NCBI RefSeq assembly: GCF_035222485.1
Contig: NC_085923.1
Coordinates: 3,162,001-3,226,000, forward strand
Length of the DNA stretch: 64,000 nt
Source: Podospora pseudoanserina
Lineage: Eukaryota > Ascomycota > Sordariomycetes > Sordariales > Podosporaceae
Direction of reading: 5' to 3'
In this document: positions 58,901 to 64,000 of the stretch, one piece after another
Layout of the letters: each line of letters opens with the position of its first letter
How positions within the stretch are numbered: position 1 is the stretch's first letter
Program-made: the position numbers and the translations under genes
Notes under the pieces: model-generated
What the model was told of the DNA's origin: nothing
The model's database searches: none
The model's input: only the letters and a program-made list of their open reading frames with translations

Positions 58901-61900
58901 GCGATCGGCAGCAGGGCGGGCGGTGAGCCGATGCCGGAATGCTGTCAAGGGCTACGCACGAGATGATGAGATGATCTGTAGCACCAGCACGCCAATATTT
59001 CATCGATTTTGCTTGCATGCTCGTGTGAGGCAATGGCAAGGGGAAAGAAGCTGTTAAGACCGGGTGACGTTGATCCGGAGAAACAGGCGGGGAAAATAAG
59101 GTTTGCTAACAGTGGGGCAGGGAACAGGGGGGATTGCAACGGGTGGTGTCTTCATCGAGTCCCTCGTTTCGGCGCAGGGAGCCCCTGAAGAAAAAAAAAA
59201 CCCTCAGACGGTGATGCCAAGCCGTCTCCCACTCCCCGCATCGCCGTGAAACGAAACGATGTAGGTGATGGGCAGCAAGTTAAAACATCACATCCTTCGC
59301 ATCAAAACGAAGTTGGTCATCGCGTCTTTTTGCCAGGGGTCGATCTTATCGCTATCACCGTGAGATTTTTGAGGGGTATCACCAGCACCGGACGGTCAAC
59401 CCCGCCTGAATCATGTGGGAGGGACAACAGTGCAGTACACGAGCACCCAAGGTCTCAGACGATGGAAACCGCGTGTCTATTTCGCCGGGGCCACATGAGC
59501 TTTGACTGGATAGTTACACGCAAAAAAGCAAAGAGATTGTGCAAGAGGGACAAAACGGGTTGGTGAGGTGCAACGACGGGAAAAGCGGTGATGACAAAAG
59601 CGACAGCATCGACCGGATCAAGGCCCAATACCCCTGAGCCTCGCATCTGATATTCTGTTGTTTGCTCCCAATGTTTTGTTTCAGCCCTTTGAAGCCGTCA
59701 TTACAAGGTCGCAATTGTAGCAAGCACTCAGGGGCAGCATCCCACCCTGTCCGCTTCCCCGGAGATGCTGTGCCTCTTTGTTGCCTGAGGTATGAGCCCT
59801 TCCAATCTGATGTGCATAGAAAGTTAATAGCTCCTTTGGGCTGCCGAGCCGAGCTTTTGATGGCACCGATTGGGCTGCCGCATCGCCGTTGCTGACACAC
59901 CATCAGAAAATGAAAAACAGAGCACTGCCAGCTTTCACATGAACATGCTCATCGCGGCAGTCGGTAACGGCGATGTCGACGATGTAGTCATCAGTAGACT
60001 TTTCATCCGATATCGAGATGTACCAGCCTGCCAGAACACTGTTCGTTTTGGCTCACCAGTCACCAGCCCCCCAAGATGACCAAAATCCGGGGTAAGTGTC
60101 ATCCATCCGAACAGTCACTAGCTCTAGTCCGAACTCTCGTTTCAAGTGACCTGCCACCCTCAGATCACGGAAGGCAGGTATCATTTGTATCAGGAGCCAC
60201 ATCAGATTGTCAGTGCGCTTCTCAGATATCACTACTCACCAAAAATAAACCTTGGCTATTGTTCGTATCGGCCATCGGTGAGAAAATAGCTGGTTGCATT
60301 TCATAGGTATTGTTCCATCCACCAAAAGGAAAGTGAAAAAAAGTCTTCATGTGAAATTTGACCTCTGCGTCTCAGCAATAGGCTTTTCCCGTGGCCAACC
60401 ACCGGGCACAAACGGCCGACTGGGCGACGCCTCCCGAGGTCAACCTGCCAGCTTCTGACGCCGAGCTCTCTCCAGGCCAGTGTGCCGCATACACCGCCTC
60501 CTTTCTGTTGTTTTTGACATGTTGAGGGTGTTGAGTATGGCTTCAACTCCCGAGGCGCATCTAGACCCCCAAATAACATCTTCCAAGTGCCGCATTTTCC
60601 TTGGTGTCGGTGTCTCTTCCAAGCAAGTCAACAGCGCACGCCGTGATTGGACACCCGAAGGCAGATCCAAAAGGCAGGCCAGAGAAGCCGGGGTGAGCTA
60701 CTGTCCAACCAAATCGGTAGCTCCCAGCTTGCTTGACACCACCCACCACAAGCTGCCCCTCCAAAAGCTCTCGCAGCTGACAAGGAGTGGCTGTGACGGA
60801 GATGCCATCTCTTCTCGCGGCCAACTCCTGTGAGTGTAGGACAGGCCAGTCAAAGTCTTGGTCTAGACAGCTTACAACGCAAAGCTGTGTAATGCATGTC
60901 TCACGCAACGTTTTCTTGTGCTTCCCACCGGGACTGGCTACCGGGATGGTAGAGGGAAGGTGAGACTTTCAGCATGGAACCACACTGCGGTACGCCGGGG
61001 TCTAAGGCGATAGTTCAGCTGGTGGAAATTTTTGATGCTTCGTGATCATGGTCTGTGAGGGGCATCGACGGTCAGTTGGTGTTGAGGGTCCTGATGCAAC
61101 ATGACCACAACATTAGAATGTCCGATGGTAGCCATGCTTTGTATCACCTACTTCAGTCAGAAACCGTTCTCCTGTGTAATTTAGATCGGCATCGAAATGC
61201 CATGTCGATGTCGTTGAACAAGTTGAAGCTTGTGATAGCAACAACAAGGGTTAATCCTAGGGGTAGGGTTACGCCAGGGTTTCTCGGCTCTCCGCTGGGA
61301 GAGGTCCAGTTGACACTAAATCGTTAGCGGCAGGCCCCACCCCCACATTTCGCAAGCTGCCATGGCTGCCTCACGATCGACAGTCCATCGTGAATTTCAT
61401 CATCCGGCATCAGCCACACCTCCCTCGCTGAGCTCAGTTTCCCGATGCCGGTCATGTTCGCAATGCTTTCGGCATGCAACCGCCAAGAATGCACATCTGA
61501 GCAGCTCATTTCGCGGAGAAGACCATCTCGCAATGCCCTCCCCCACCCGATCGTTAGAGGCCTACGATAATACGATGCGGTGGAGCTCTTGCGCAATTCA
61601 ATCTCAGATGCTAGCGCCGGGCAATGGCAGTTGATTCCCCTTTCCGCTCCTTGACATCTTGACATGTGCTCCACCAACAACGACAACTACAACAACTGTT
61701 GTACCAACCTCCAACGATGACTGACTGAGTGACTGTCCGCTCATCGACGGCCTTGACACTAACCACCCTGCAAACCCAAACACCATGTCCAATCCCCGCC
61801 CAAGCTTCTCAACATCGCTGATGCGTCGAGTTGCTTTTGGGGTCCAGACTTCCAAAAACCCAATCCCACCAGAGACAGCTCCCATTTTCGAGGCCCATTT

Positions 61901-64000
61901 TCGGGTTGCCCACGAAAGCCCGAAACACCACCGGCAGCTTACCGAATAGAACTGCGGGGATGGCTTACACCCCGTCGCTTCATCCCATTTGATTCTATGG
62001 GTGGTCTGTCCAGGTCTGGAGGTCGCGCCGCGTTGCACCAGTCTAGAGGGGCAGGTTATCAAATGCCGATGAATAGGCCTGGGGTGACGTTATACCAGAG
62101 CTGCTAGGGGCGTCTGTCTAACCTGCGCACAACACAGCTCGATGCTCACTTTTGGTCCGATGATCCGATTTGATCAACCACCGACTCACCCCGTCTATCG
62201 ATGGAAGTCGTATCTGATCTCCTCGGCGTTCAAACAAACACAAGCCCGCAAGGGATGAGGCTGGGGTCTCGAACGGCGTGTATCTCAAACTACGGAGTAC
62301 TGCACAGCAACGTTGACTGCGCAAGCAAAGCAGTCTCAGCCGCGCGTCTGTTCATCAGCCTCGTCGCAGTTTGACTCTGACTTCTGCAACGTGCAAAGGC
62401 GAGGCGTCCCGTTTATTCCGTGTAGGTAGGTAGGTTATTTACACAAGCGCTCAGAGCACCTCTGCAATGCCATGCTATGCCAGCGGCCGACCTGTCCTCT
62501 CGTTCTCTGTTGTAGTAGTTCCCAAGCGCAAGCGCCGCCGCGGGCGGCTATTCTCATTCCGCGGTGGGACACCAGATCTCGTTGAGATCTGGTCCAGCCA
62601 ATGACAATTTTTAGCACCTCAATTTTTTCTCTCCCGTCTGCCGCGGTTAGGAGAGCCAATAAGAAGCATGCGCCCGGACGGCTGCAGCGGTTGTTTGAGC
62701 TTCCGACCCGCTGTGATACCACATGTGAGCACTCTTCCAAGCGATGGGCATAGCTGGCGGTGGCTTATTCGCGGGTAAAGAGCGGGACGGGGCGGGAAAG
62801 GCGTTTGTGTCGGCTGGGTTGGCCAATGAGGCGGTTGGATTGTTTACTTTTGTGTTACACTGATTTGGGGAGTTCAAGTCGAAGGAGTTTGTTTGATGGT
62901 CTTCAGCTGGGGTGCGGGATTGGCGGTGGGAATGGATCATGGGACGTGGCATGTTGGTGTGGTTTTTGGGAGGGCCAGAATAGCTCATTGAAAGCGAGAT
63001 CTTGAGAGGTTGGGTTTGAGATGGGATTAGGTGGCCAAGGAGCTGTACGCATGGCCGTTGAGAGAGAGCGGGTGAAGCGGGTTCGGGGCTGGCATAACCA
63101 CTTTTGCGCGGGTTGATGTTGGCGGTTACCTTACACAAGATCCACCCCATTTGTCCCATGGCCAGAGGGGAGGAGAGGAGCACGAGAGTTTGGTGCGGTG
63201 GTGTTGAGGCTCAGGAAAGCAAACAAGTGTGCAAACTCCTCGTACTGGGCTTGAGGTGTCGGCAGTCGATCAGAGAGGTTGGTTGATACTGGAAAACAAA
63301 GAATCTCTAACCATCCGGGCTCCAAGATCGGAAATAGCCCGTGGCTTTGCCTGCCTTTGCGCCTACATTTTCTGAAGTGCATAGATGTCGTGAACCATAC
63401 TCTCCGCATGCTGCGTCGCTGCCTGTCAGATACTGCCACATGCAGTACCACTTTTCAGTTCTGCAACTTCACTAAGCCAGCGACACATCTTCTTTGGCCA
63501 TGATGTTGGCTTTGGGCAAGGTGAACACCAACCTGGCTCACCAACCCCCGAAGTGCACCTGCAATGGGTGCAACTCCAGCGGCCGCCCGGTATACTCTGC
63601 ATCATCTCGACCTCCATCCACCACATCACAAAAAAAACCGCCGACCACCCTCGCGTTCAACCCGGTGTTTCAAGATGCTATCACACCACGACCAGATGAC
63701 CATCCCCAGCCTCCCTCCCCTCCAAAAGTGAGTAAAACACCCACGCCGCCGCCGGAGCTATCCCTCCCGCATCCGCCCATCGGTGAAGACGACTCCACGC
63801 CGCCCGAACGCATGCCAGTAATATGCGGCCCGAAGCTCGACCTCCTCGGTCCACGAGGCCTTCCATGCTCACCGCTACTCATGACGCTCATGACTTTAAC
63901 CTCGGACTTTCTTTGTCTGGTTGATGTGCTTTAACATACCCGCCGCAGAGGGGCATACTGATGGGGAGATGGGTTGCGGGATAAGCGGGTTAGGCGCGTC
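55995..64000. other. Long region without a convincing gene
   Basis: About 8 kb upstream of the cyclin up to the right edge. Many frames of 60-200 codons exist on both strands, but none has a domain, a matching splice pattern or a core-gene codon profile. It contains short T/A runs, TAGG and CTGT repeats near 57330-57370, and a TAGGTAGG tract near 62424. It may hold a long promoter, non-coding transcripts or poorly conserved genes. Confidence 0.45.

Noticed and set aside
62647-63183. 178-codon minus-strand frame
   Set aside because: No recognisable domain, starts inside unrelated sequence, and composition does not resemble the other genes.
63494-63934. 146-codon Pro/Ser-rich frame near the right edge
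   Set aside because: Biased composition with an open frame on the opposite strand too; no domain or supporting context. It could be a real short gene but cannot be supported.

Overview
The window is nuclear DNA of a filamentous ascomycete. Genes are split by short introns (about 43-111 nt) with GTRNGT donors, CTRAC branch sites and YAG acceptors. SEC3, RAP1, SWF1, FMC1, AHA1, a PCL cyclin and fungus-only families are all present. I infer a Sordariomycete, probably Sordariales (Podospora/Chaetomium-like); this was judged by eye, without any search.

Layout. 1-4 kb: 3' part of the exocyst gene SEC3, cut by the left edge. 6-14.5 kb: a pisatin-demethylase-like P450, a doubtful small gene, a decayed berberine-bridge-type FAD oxidase, a small Cys/His protein and a GPI-anchored cysteine-rich surface protein. 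14.8-17.7 kb: tRNA-Asn, tRNA-Glu and a broken helical-domain/pseudokinase gene laid out like MLKL-type cell-death proteins. 19.7-30.6 kb: a dense housekeeping block with RAP1 (telomere) divergent from SWF1 (DHHC palmitoyltransferase), a mitochondrial EngB GTPase divergent from FMC1 (ATP synthase assembly), and a large coiled-coil protein. 34.3-36.9 kb: AHA1 (Hsp90 cochaperone) and a nitrilase-family hydrolase. 37.4-51.2 kb: an accessory region with an unknown membrane protein, a broken DUF3433-type protein, tRNA-Ser(CGA), and a NACHT/NLR-like gene. The NLR gene is split by about 3.6 kb of AT-rich DNA holding two LTR fossils and an intact carboxylesterase. 54.7-55.9 kb: a PCL-type cyclin, followed by about 8 kb in which I see no convincing gene.

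Themes. Core genes show a striking codon gradient: C-ending codons after the start or after an intron drift to G/T-ending codons downstream and reset at the next intron. Accessory genes lack it, and several of them are broken (FAD oxidase, pseudokinase, DUF3433, NLR). The split NLR and the pseudokinase suggest turnover of self/non-self recognition genes. RAP1 has two telomere repeats just before its own start codon, which suggests feedback control by telomere-binding proteins.
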